Shown one piece after another: positions 9,008-17,954 of a DNA stretch of 18,665 nucleotides (position 1 is its first letter; every line of letters begins with the position of its first letter). This DNA comes from Emmonsiellopsis sp. PD_33 (taxonomy: Eukaryota > Ascomycota > Eurotiomycetes > Onygenales > Ajellomycetaceae). The notes beneath the pieces are model-generated. The model made no database searches. It was not told the origin of the DNA and was given only the letters and a program-made list of their open reading frames with translations. The position numbers were made by a program, and so were the translations under genes. The stretch spans positions 1 through 18,665 of the forward strand of contig JANTQF010000513.1 of assembly GCA_032988165.1 (NCBI GenBank). Direction: 5' to 3'.

Positions 9008-9031
9008 ATGGATGGATGGATGGATGGATGG
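9008..9031 (+). repeat. ATGG tetranucleotide microsatellite (6 copies)
   Basis: Six perfect ATGG units. A related but more degenerate ATGG/GGGAT array lies downstream of the next gene at 13598-13648. Confidence 0.92.
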
Positions 9032-9729
9032 GTTAGACAGTTGAGATTCAACCTCCTAGCTACCCCTCCCTGAATTCAAATCCGAATTTGATGCTGAATC
9101 TGAATCTGGATCTGGTCATTGGATTTTGAGTTTGATGTCGTGGAGTAAATAAATATCTGACTGCTGTATGCAGTTAATCCTCCGATTGGAAACCCGGGAG
9201 CCATCCCCCAGGCTAAACCATGCAGGGTATTTTTGTTCGTATCAACTCTCATTCTTGACAGCTCCTGTTCCTGGCTGCTAGTAGTTGAGCTAGCCGTCAC
9301 GGCCAGGGGTTTGGCAGCAAAACTCCACTTGCGCAGAGCTAGGCGGGCTGGCACAGTGATAGTCACTGATAGATGCAGCGTGGTGGGACTGGCGACCTGC
9401 GAGCCGGGTCTTGGGCACAGACGGCGTTTTGGAGATATTTCTATCAGTTGTAGAGAATGTGGAGGGACAGATCGCTGATGGAGAGGGGAAGAGACTGTTG
9501 GGCAACACCAGGGCAGGTCTGTAACCATGGTCGGGTGGGACAGAGGATTGCTGTAGAATTGTCTAACTGCGTGTCGAGTCGTGGTTGTTGTCGTCGAGGA
9601 TTGTCCACTGGGAGCTGGGGAGGAGAGTCCGAGCTCGACCAGCCACCAACCACCCGCCTCGCTTCTTTGGCTTCAACTTCCCCTGAGCTGGACCACCTCG
9701 ACACAACCCACATCCCACGCAGCTGTTAG

Positions 9730-10151
9730 GCCTCCCTCATTGATAATTAATCCACCCTCTCCTCTCCTTCACTTGCTCTCTCGTCCACTCTCAGCTCAGC
9801 CAATTCCAATTCCAGTCCAGTCCCTCCCTACGCTGGTCCAGCTCTCCGCTCCCTCGTCCACGTCCTGCATCTTTACCCCCGCCGCCATTCACCACCCGCT
9901 CACTACATTATCCCCCTCTCCTCTCCGTTCACTTCACCCCAGGCAGCTCTCAATGCTCTGCCACTTCCCCGCCCACATGTCCCGCTGGCCCTCCAAGCTT
10001 TGAATTGCCGTCGAGACCCTCGCCCCGGTGTCACGGTAGCTCCGCCAACAGCCCTCTGTTGTTTATATTCTACCCCCTCCCTCGATGCTAGGCTCTCGTC
10101 TTCTCCTAGCCCTGCTATCTCCTGATATCCCCCCTCTCCTCCACCGCCTCA
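9730..10151 (+). promoter_or_regulatory. CT-rich promoter and 5' leader of the CM1-like gene, with paired CCAAT boxes
   Basis: The stretch is dominated by C and T, typical of fungal core promoters and leaders. Two CCAAT pentamers at 9800-9804 and 9806-9810 are separated by one T, about 342 nt ahead of the start codon; CCAAT is the HapB/C/E target in Aspergillus. Two upstream reading frames are present. One at 9953-10003 has 16 codons. One at 10085-10168 has 27 codons and overlaps the main start codon in another frame. The transcription start is unknown. Confidence 0.55.
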
Positions 10152-13100
10152 ATGGACTCCCAGTATAAGTACCGCCTTGCTAGCGGCAATGGCCCGTCCT
10201 CCTCCCCCTCCGCCAGAGCTAGCTCTCGCCCGTATACCACCCACAAACACAATTCCGGTAAGTGATGGCCTGTGCAACTGGAAATAACCTGTGTCTGACA
10301 TATGGCCAGCCGAGCCCTCTACGCCTGATCATATCTTCTCCAAATCAGCATCCCACAGGACCGGCTCGAGAAGAACGACCTCGCGCATTAATCCTGGTAC
10401 ATACTACCCGCCCTGTTCGCGATATGTATACCCCATATACAGTGCTCTAACATATAGCGCTTAGATTTCTCGAGACCATCGGCCAGTCCCTCTTCCGCAA
10501 TGCCCTCCCAGCCAGATACTCCGCAACGTTAGTTAAACCCCGCTCTACCAATTGTCTGAACCAAACACGGTCCGTTTGTTAGTACAGATTACTAATATAT
10601 ATGCATTTCATCTAGGAACAACCGATTCTACCGGATCAACTCCCCTCGTAAATCCTACCTCCGCACTGCTCCAGGGCCTGATTAACGAACAACGTGCAAA
10701 TCGTGGCTCCCGGAGAGCTGCATCGGAACACGCTAGCGATGGCCATCTCCAGACACCCACAGCCCCGTCCCAGGAGGATTCTTCGTCTGAGAAGCAGCGG
10801 AAAGTTAGCAATGCCTTGTCAGCAGGCTTGAAACAGCCCCGGGAAATGGGGATGAGAGAAATGGATCAGGTACGCCTCTTCAAACGTATGAATGTAACGA
10901 CTCTCCAACTAACTGCTTTTTAAGTATGTTTCCAAGCTGAACAAGCTCAACTTTGATCTCAAACTAGAGATATATCACCGATCTCAGCAAGTTCTTTCCC
11001 TGGAAAAGAAGTTAGCGCGCATGGAGGAACTGGAAGAGCGGGTGCAGAGAATGGGTGAGCTGGAAGAGGAGTTACAGGAACTGCGCGAGGTGGAAGAGAA
11101 CAACCAGAGACTTCGGGAGTCGAATGAGCACCTCCGCTTGGAGCTGGACAGGCGCGACCAGGCCGTTAACGAAGCGGTAGAGTTGATTTGCCAACTGGAA
11201 GCAAAGATAGAAACGCTCGAGCCTGCCAACGACGAGGACGAACGGCCATTGACTGCCCGTCCGCATACTAGTGAGGGATTGGTGGCTTCTCCTGGATCTA
11301 CCCCCAAATCTAGACTCATCATCGATGTACCAGATCGGACCTCCTCGCGCAGACATACCAGTTCTGCACGCTCCATGCGAGCCCGTACAGAAACGCCCGT
11401 GGCTTCTGCTAAGCGCCCTCGAAGACACCCGTCTTTTCTTCGGGAAAGCAGCGGAAGCACAAGCGCCCTTCGCAGCCTGTATCTCACTGAGGACAATAAG
11501 TCGCGCAACTTCAGCACGACGTCCAGAACCGCGAGTATACTTTCTGGAGACGAACCCCCGGAGCCGGAATCGCCTAGACTGAGTATCCTGAGCGAGTGTA
11601 GCTATCTCAATCGATCGGTTACGCCATCCAAACAGCTTGACATTGACCTACCAGATGTGAGACCACTTCCGAGGAGCTTTACACAGCCTATCGCCAAGCT
11701 GGATTTCACTACAAAGGAGGAAGATAATGAAGACATTAAATTGTCACGAATCGACCAGTGGATCCAGCCTCATCAGGATCTATTCCTCCCGACCGGACCC
11801 AAGCGACCAGGCTATCTACGTGCGGACAGATCAGCAGCGGAGGCTAAAAAGCTGCCATCCCTGGGAACCGCATTCCAAGCGAAACGCCCTGTTAAGCCGT
11901 ATAAACTCGACACCCCGAGCATGGATGGGCCAATCTTCAACGGTGGGAGGTTGCCCCCTACTCCGGATACCATGAGTACATCAAACACAGGTGCAAGGAA
12001 CGGGTCCAGTTCGAGCATCATCGCCGAGAAGAGTCTCATCGACCAAGGTCGACTCTTCACCTCATTTTCCAAGAATCACCCCCTACGACGACCGCGCTCC
12101 GCGGACGATATCACGACGCGACCAAGCACTGCTACCACGCAGTTATCGGGGACGATAGAAACGCTAAGTGATGCGACACAGCTTGGACTACACGATGCCC
12201 GGAACCATCTCACGAGCATGTTTCCCACGTTTCACAATGGCGCTGGCTCGTCAAGTGCTGCACAATTCTTCCTCCGTGATGAGTCTGCTGTGCGAGATTA
12301 TGAAACTCCCGAGAAAACGGGGCGTTCTGGTAGTGGTGGAAAGGACAGGAGTTTGTCTGCGAGAAGGAAGCAATCTCTACCATCCCTGAAATCGACAAAT
12401 TCGGACATAATGCATGATGGCGCGAGTTCACCTCCCCTGACACCCCAGGACTGGCTGGATGCAGCTTTGCCAGCAGAGGAGAGGTCTCACGAGAGGCAGA
12501 GCAAGCATATCAACAAAGACCCCGCTGTTTATGAAGAAGCAAGGCGCACTTCAGTAGTCTCATTTGAGGACCCGGTATCAGAGAATAACGCAACGAGTTT
12601 CCGCTCAGACGAGCCACAGCTTCCTTCCCCTGCAAACCTCCGCGTCCGCATCGCAGGGAAACCCCAAGATACCGAATCACCACGCCGCCGTCTCAGTCTC
12701 CGACCTCGATTCTTCAGCCGTACAGTTACCGCCTCGCAACGACAACCCCCCATGTCCGACCCGATCGATCAAGACGGCGCCCCATCGCCCATCATCGGCA
12801 GGCGTCGACGCATGAGTACCAGCCGTCGCAAGAGCGTGAACTTAGACTCCAGCGTAGTGTCCACCATGAAGTCAACGACCAGCGGAGCGGAATCTATTCA
12901 TTCAAAGGCAGACACGGCAGCATCATCAAACACCCCATCCACCAAACCGTACACTTCCGAAAACATAGAACCTAAACGGCGCCCAACCTCCCTCGGCCTC
13001 TTCGGGTGGATGCGCGGTGCAGCCACTTCCTCCAACACCCCCTCCTCCACCACAACAGCCACCACCACAACCAGATGCACCACCCCACAAATATCCTCTT

Positions 13101-13333
13101 CCCCACAACAACCCCCCAAACCCATACCCATCCAGATAATCTCCCCAACATACACCGTCAAGGTGAACTCGCGCACCGCGAACCGGCCCAGCTCGGCACT
13201 GGCGTTTGCTGAAGCACATAATAGCGCAGCGCTGGATCCGGCGTTTGCATCTGGGCCTGATGAGGGTGGTGGGGGCGGATCCAGGAAGGTTGGGGGCAGG
13301 TTTGCGCAGAGGAGGGCGTCGAGGAAGGTGTGA
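10152..13333 (+). CDS. CM1/centrosomin-motif-like coiled-coil protein with a long disordered tail (five exons, 972 aa)
   Basis: Exons are 10152-10257, 10310-10396, 10465-10527, 10616-10869 and 10925-13333; introns are 52, 68, 88 and 55 nt. All junctions keep frame, with donors GTAAGT, GTACAT, GTTAGT and GTACGC and CTAAC, CTGAC or CTAAT branch sites. The last acceptor (TTAAG) is weak but gives the best fit. Residues 1-160 are Ser/Pro/Thr-rich. Across the exon 4/5 junction comes MGMREMDQ-YVSKLNKLNFDLKLEIYH (about 163-188). This resembles the N-terminal motif of centrosomin, Mto1 and ApsB (Pfam Cnn_1N), which binds and activates gamma-tubulin complexes. A coiled coil follows to about residue 271 (LEEELQELREVEENN, LICQLEAKIETLE). 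The other 700 residues are disordered, rich in Ser, Arg and Thr, with one ordered patch, RIDQWIQPHQDLFLP. By family it should act at microtubule-organising centres; that role is inferred. It is too short in coiled coil to be a typical ApsB/Mto1 or pericentrin-like PcpA. Confidence 0.85.
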
Positions 13334-14114
13334 GTGGGGGGTTTAATTGATTGATGGGAGAAGTTGGGGGGAGATAGTAAAGGGGGTTGTGGTTGTGTAT
13401 TATCATTATTCATCATGGCGTATGTTGAATGGCGCATGGCGTATGGAGCAATGCAATGTAATGTACTGCAGGGGATGGATGACTTTCTCTTTTCTTTTCT
13501 TTTTTTCTGTTTCTCACTTTCTTTCTTTCTTTTTTTTTATATGTTGGTTGGTTGTACGATGATGAGCTAGCTAGCTTCGTTCTTTTTTCATGGATTGATG
13601 GATGGATGAATGGATGGGCGGCAAGGGATGGGATGGGATGGGATGGATATGTATTTTATGGCAAAGAAGATGCAAAATGATGCATAAAAAAGCCCCAAGA
13701 TGGCCTGGCCTGCAAGCACTGAGTCTGCAGGGTGGATAGGCAATTTCACTTTCATTTTTTTTTTCCCTTCTAAAGAAAGATAGAAGAATAGAAGAAAGGG
13801 GACGGGAAAAAGTTACTTGTTTCCCCCCCAGACTTGATCAAATATAACGGGAACGGACCAGTGGATTTAAATTGAAATATACATATCCTCTAGATAACTA
13901 TCATACAATTTTTTTAAATAATAATTATGGCGTAGCTACATACATGTACAAGTAAGCTATTAGATTAGGTACGCAGCTGGGTAGGTAGGGGTGGATGCAT
14001 AGCATACTGCAAACAAATCTTGCCTCCAGCTCGCAAAATTCCCATCATCATTATCGCCCACAATCAATTACCTACTTATCTAACCTAGACTCTACTCCTC
14101 TTGAGATGGCCTTT
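13334..14114. other. Convergent intergenic region, no gene seen
   Basis: This holds the 3' UTRs of the CM1-like gene and of sod2, which face each other. It contains T-rich runs (13488-13545), an ATGG/GGGAT repeat block, a 12 bp perfect palindrome AGCTAGCTAGCT at 13565-13576, and AT-rich sequence at 13860-13930. The open frames are T-run artefacts. Confidence 0.6.
13598..13648 (+). repeat. ATGG and GGGAT tandem repeat block
   Basis: Imperfect GATG/GATGG units are followed by four perfect GGGAT units at 13625-13644. It is similar in unit to the ATGG array at 9008-9031, so the CM1-like gene is flanked by related simple repeats. Confidence 0.85.
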
Positions 14115-15128
14115 CTAAGAGAACCGCTTCTCAGCCGCCTTCCAGTTGACGACGTCCCATACGGCCGTGAAGTACTCCGCCTTGCGGTTTTCGTATTGGA
14201 GGCTGTAATTGGTGGATTGGGTTAGATCTTCATTGGCTGTCGAAGGAGGAAGTTAGAAAAACTTACTAATATGCGTGTTCCCAGGCATCGATGCCCAAGA
14301 GGGGAGTGAATTGGCCGACGACGGGGTCTTGGTTCTATATTTAGGAGAGAAGACTATGTTAGCAATCTATCAAGGTGTGGATTTTTGTCCCATGAATGGA
14401 GGGATATGAGTATCGGAATACTCACAGCATAAGTCTTGATCAAAATCTTCCCCGTTTGATTATCCTTAACCAGCCACGCCCATCCGCTGCCCTGGATACC
14501 CGCAAGGGCTGTGTTAAACTTGGACTTGAATTCCTCCAGCCCGCCAAAGGAGCTATCAATGGCCTTGCCCAGGGCGCCGGAGGGTGGTTCGCCGCCGCCG
14601 GCGCTCTTGGGCGCCAAGTTCTCCCAGAAGAGAGAGTGGTTGACGTGCCCGCCGCCGTGGAAGTTTGTCAGGGCCTGAAGGGAGATTTGAGACTGGATAT
14701 CGCCCTTTTCTTGGGCCTCGGCGAGCTGCTCGACGGCGTTGTTGAAGGAGGTGACGTAGGTTTGATGGTGCTTCTTGTGGTGGAGTTCCATGATTTTACC
14801 GGAGATGGAGGGCTCGAGGGCGCCGTAGTCGTCTGTTTGGCGTTGTTAGTAGGTGGTCCTTATAACAACCTGAGTGTAAACCGCCAATAAGATAATTGGA
14901 AATACAGCTTTGGAAGACACTCGGGATATGGTGACCATATCAATTTCATAACTACGTCTTTCTCATCTTATATCACCAATTTGGAAGAAGTAATAGGAAT
15001 TGCGCGGACGTACACGATAGATCAGGCAGAGTAGCCTTAGTCGAAAGGAGACGAGCACCGGCAGCATTCGAGCGGGCAGCCGCAGTGCCGGCACGAAGCA
15101 CTGATGTGCGGAGAAGAGAGGCGGACAT
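14115..15128 (-). CDS. sod2: Mitochondrial manganese superoxide dismutase (four exons, 225 aa)
   Basis: The enzyme converts superoxide to hydrogen peroxide and oxygen in the mitochondrial matrix. Exons are 15128-15014, 14832-14426, 14334-14267 and 14202-14115; introns are 181, 91 and 64 nt. Residues 1-31 are rich in Arg, Ala and Ser with no acidic residue (MSASLLRTSVLRAG), a typical matrix-targeting peptide; the mature chain probably begins near KATLPDLSYDYGALEP. Family numbering puts the metal ligands at His56 (MELHHKKHH), His104 (GGGHVNHSLFW), Asp190 and His194 (GIDAWEHAYYLQY); Tyr64 is the gateway residue. Gln176 in NQDP lies in the C-terminal half, the arrangement typical of Mn rather than Fe enzymes. 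The length fits fungal Mn-SOD (called sodB in A. nidulans). Intron 1 falls just after the targeting peptide and has a good ACTAAC branch site. The gene shares a 495 bp promoter with the divergent ntr1-like gene. Confidence 0.96.
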
Positions 15129-15623
15129 TGTTGATGGTGGGATTGTTTTGATTCCTCGGCGAGTTTCGGAGAGGTAGAGAGTGCGTCAATTGGGTCAAGA
15201 CGAGCAGGAAAAACCTCTGTCTAGACAAGGAAGGACGGAGAGACGGGATATATAGCAGACCAATCCAGCTGTAGCTATGGATGAGTCCAGAAGTGCAGAG
15301 GTCTGGCGATGTTGATCTTGATGTTGACGGAGGAAGATTCCAAGTTTTGATGTTGACGTTCTCGGCTTGGTTTCCGGCAAAACGGCAGCAACGTCATCGG
15401 CGGCTGACTCAGCGGCCACGGCCTTCGGATTTACCTGTGGCCGAACATCGTTCAACATCCCGACGATACAGAGAGAAAACAGTTTGATGACAGCAACAAA
15501 CGGCCATCGCAGCGCCAACCCCGCGCATTCCGGTCCTGCGGTTTAGTTTGCGCATTGCTGTCTCATTCTACGGGAGACATCCCGGACCCACCACCGTCCA
15601 TCACCTCCCAACATTTCCCATCC
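15129..15623. promoter_or_regulatory. Divergent promoter between sod2 and the ntr1-like gene
   Basis: For sod2 there is a TATA-like ATATATA at 15248-15254, 120 bp ahead of its ATG, and a CCAAT at 15260-15264 (ATTGG in the sod2 direction). Further out are two TGACGT half-sites of CRE type (15354-15359 on +, 15391-15396 on -) and a perfect TGACTCA at 15405-15411, the AP-1/Gcn4 consensus. bZIP factors such as AtfA, NapA/Yap1 and CpcA, and the CCAAT complex, are known in Aspergillus stress control. A 19-codon upstream frame (15487-15546) precedes the ntr1-like start. Confidence 0.55.
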
Positions 15624-17954
15624 ATGGATTGGCCACCGCCGACGTCTTTTGCTGGGCAAAAGCGCAAGATCAACGACGTGGGATCCGAGGGTGAGGAGGA
15701 AGAGGCTTACAAGCCAGCGCGTGGATTTCAAGGATTTGCGCCCCCTACCACTCACTCTGCGCCGCCAACACCTAGCATGATATCCTCGAATCGCCCAGGA
15801 TGGACGAACGGCAGCTCTACCCCGAAAGGGCAGAGTCGGGGTGCGAAGCCGGCGCCTGCCATGGCTTCGAATTCATTCGCAGCGCGCATGATGGCGAAGA
15901 TGGGTTATAAGGAAGGCGAGGGTTTGGGTTCGAGTGGTCAGGGTATGCTGAGCCCTATTGAGACGGTGTTACGGCCTCAGGGTATTGGTTTGGGTGCGGT
16001 TAAGGAGAAGTCACAGCAGGCAAAGGACGAGGCGAAACGTGAAGCTGCGAGGAGGGGAGAGGTTCTAGAAGACAGCTCGGATGAAGAGCGCAAAGCCAGG
16101 CGGCGACGGAAAGAGGAACGGAAGAAGGAAAGCCGGAGCGGAACGAGCACACCTAGGGGCCCCGCGAAGCCGAAATATAGAACCGCGCGTGAGATTGAGG
16201 CGGATACCGCTGGGTTGGAGGTGCCGAATATTTTGAAGTCGTTGATTGATGCGACGGGGAAGGAGCAGAAGCTGTTGACATCTACAGCGGGGCTGATGGC
16301 GCCTTTGGAGTTTGTCAGTGCGGATGAGGGCGAGGCGCTGAAGATTGCTCGACGGGCCCGGAATGACCTTGAAGCCTTTGCAGATGAATGGAAGGGGCTT
16401 ACGGAGAGGAAGAAATTTGTGGAGCTGGAAGAGACACAGGTCGTGGAGGAGATGGATACGCAACAGAAGAAGATCGAGGAATTATCCGCCTTAGCTGCTG
16501 CAGTCGAGCAGTTAGACGATCTCAATCTTGAAGATAGTCTTTCTACACGATGGGGGGATATTACGCAGAAGCTAGAAGAGCTGGAAACAAAATATGGGGG
16601 TGTTATAGAGGAATACGGGCTGTCGGAGGTGGCTGTTGCAGCAATACATCCTTTATTCCGGCAGACCATGGAGGAATGGGATCCTCTGAGTGATCCTACC
16701 AATTTAGTCACGAACCTTCGCCGCCTCCAAAGCATTCTATCGGGCAAGCCTCGAACTGAAGAGCAAGGAAGGCAAAAACACTCCACCACACCATACGAAA
16801 CCATGTTATACACACTCTGGCTCCCCCGAGTCCGCTCAGCAATCCTCAACGAATGGGATGCACACGACCCATCACCCGCAACCGCACTAATAGACGCATG
16901 GAAAGACATCCTACCAAAATTCATCCTTTCCAATGTCCTTGACCAACTCGTCGTCCCAAAACTCAGCACCGCAATCAAAGCCTGGAAGCCCCGAAGCGGC
17001 AAGAAACGCAACGGAACCTCCTCCCAATCATCTCAAACTTTCCCATGGTGGCTCTTCGACTGGCTCCACTTCCTCGATGAACGCCATACGAATCCCAAAG
17101 CACCTACAGGCCTCCTCTCCGACGCGAAACGCAAATTCCGCGTCGTGCTGGATACCTGGGACCTCAGCCGTGGTCTACCCAGCGGCCTCGAACTGTGGAA
17201 GGAAGCCTTGGGCTCCGAATTTGACAGCGCGTTACGCAACCACCTCCTGCCCCGCCTAGGCAGACACCTACGTGAAGAATTCGAAGTAAACCCACAAGAC
17301 CAGAATCTGGACGCATTCGAAGACATCCTCAAATGGCGACACTACTTCAAAGCTAACGTCATCGCCTTACTCCTTGTCGCGGAGTTCTTCCCAAAATGGC
17401 ACGTTGTGCTCCATCTATGGCTAACATCTGAGCCCAACTACGAAGAAGTCGGCCAATGGTTCTCCTGGTGGAAAACGCAGGTTCCAGACGAAATCAACGC
17501 CATCGACGAAGTCGCAGATGAATGGGAACGGGGTCTCGAAATGATGAATCTGGCCCTGGACCTTGGCGACAAGGCCAAAACTGATCTCCCTCCACCAACC
17601 ACCACCACTGCCCAACAGAAGGACCACGCCAAACACAAACCATCTACAAAGAAACCAACCAACGGCACCGCCGCCGCCGCCGCAGCAGCTGCCCCACGCA
17701 TCGAGGAACCAACATTCAAAGACATCGTGGAGGAATGGTGCGCGGACGAAGGGCTCATTATGATCCCGCTGCGCGAGGCGCATGTCCAGAGCGGGCTGCC
17801 GTTGTTCAGAATCACGGCGAGCGCGCATGGGAAGGGCGGCGTGCTGGTGTATTTGAAGGGGGATGTGGTGTGGGCGCAGAATCGGAAGGCGAGGGATGTG
17901 TGGGAACCGTGCGGGTTGGATGCGGGGCTGGTGGCGAAGGCGGAGGGGAAGTAA
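15624..17954 (+). CDS. spp382: G-patch spliceosome-disassembly factor, Ntr1/Spp382/TFIP11 family (776 aa)
   Basis: Yeast Spp382 (Ntr1) and human TFIP11 recruit and activate the DEAH helicase Prp43 through a G-patch to take apart the intron-lariat spliceosome in the nucleus. One exon encodes 776 residues. The start is the ATG at 15624 in CCATGG context (MDWPPPTSFAGQKRK); the frame is open upstream but has no earlier in-frame ATG nearby. An acidic/Pro-rich N-terminus contains ARGFQGFAPP at 32-41. The G-patch is at about 83-125 (AARMMAKMGYKEGEGLG, then RPQGIGLGA). A basic KRE-rich linker spans about 126-180. The family block KYRTAREIEADTAGLEVPNI is at 184-203. Helical coiled coil spans about 240-370. 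The GCFC-type region spans about 395-650 (LWLPRVRSAILNEW, RHYFKANVIALLLVAEFFPKWH). An Ala run is at about 682-690, and the C-terminal fold FKDIVEEWCADEGLIMIPL is followed by GVLVYLKGDVVWAQ. Order and length fit the family. Codon third positions change sharply within the gene (see findings). Confidence 0.93.
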   Translation: MDWPPPTSFAGQKRKINDVGSEGEEEEAYKPARGFQGFAPPTTHSAPPTPSMISSNRPGWTNGSSTPKGQSRGAKPAPAMASNSFAARMMAKMGYKEGEGLGSSGQGMLSPIETVLRPQGIGLGAVKEKSQQAKDEAKREAARRGEVLEDSSDEERKARRRRKEERKKESRSGTSTPRGPAKPKYRTAREIEADTAGLEVPNILKSLIDATGKEQKLLTSTAGLMAPLEFVSADEGEALKIARRARNDLEAFADEWKGLTERKKFVELEETQVVEEMDTQQKKIEELSALAAAVEQLDDLNLEDSLSTRWGDITQKLEELETKYGGVIEEYGLSEVAVAAIHPLFRQTMEEWDPLSDPTNLVTNLRRLQSILSGKPRTEEQGRQKHSTTPYETMLYTLWLPRVRSAILNEWDAHDPSPATALIDAWKDILPKFILSNVLDQLVVPKLSTAIKAWKPRSGKKRNGTSSQSSQTFPWWLFDWLHFLDERHTNPKAPTGLLSDAKRKFRVVLDTWDLSRGLPSGLELWKEALGSEFDSALRNHLLPRLGRHLREEFEVNPQDQNLDAFEDILKWRHYFKANVIALLLVAEFFPKWHVVLHLWLTSEPNYEEVGQWFSWWKTQVPDEINAIDEVADEWERGLEMMNLALDLGDKAKTDLPPPTTTTAQQKDHAKHKPSTKKPTNGTAAAAAAAAPRIEEPTFKDIVEEWCADEGLIMIPLREAHVQSGLPLFRITASAHGKGGVLVYLKGDVVWAQNRKARDVWEPCGLDAGLVAKAEGK

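Larger units (their letters stand above)
8307..10151. other. Long intergenic region with repeats and the promoter of the CM1-like gene
   Basis: About 1.85 kb separates psf3 from the next start codon. It holds the psf3 3' UTR, a G13 run at 8376-8388, an ATGG array near 9010, degenerate AATCTG/GATCTG hexamers at about 9092-9116, and a CT-rich leader from about 9725. Short frames at 8855-9073, 9233-9478 and 9444-9713 (- strand) show no family resemblance and differ in composition from the real genes here. I see no gene. Confidence 0.5.

Noticed and set aside
8682..9713. Several short frames on both strands downstream of psf3
   Set aside because: Some lack an ATG start, all mix simple repeats with random composition, and none matches a family.
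10984..11517. 177-codon - strand frame opposite the CM1-like gene
   Set aside because: It is a Ser/Arg-rich shadow of the real coding strand.
10152..13333. Identity as ApsB/Mto1 or PcpA
   Set aside because: Those proteins are mostly coiled coil; here the coiled coil is about 110 residues and the rest is disordered.
13565..13576. 12 bp palindrome AGCTAGCTAGCT
   Set aside because: It is too short and isolated, in a simple-repeat-rich 3' region, to support a regulatory or mobile-element call.
15555..15623. 23-residue N-terminal extension of the ntr1-like protein
   Set aside because: It requires a TTG start; the ATG at 15624 has a good context and matches the family N-terminus.
15977..17011. 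344-codon - strand frame opposite the ntr1-like gene
   Set aside because: It has no ATG at its start, is Ser/Phe/Arg-rich as expected from antisense of a Glu/Lys-rich gene, and the + strand gene is certain.
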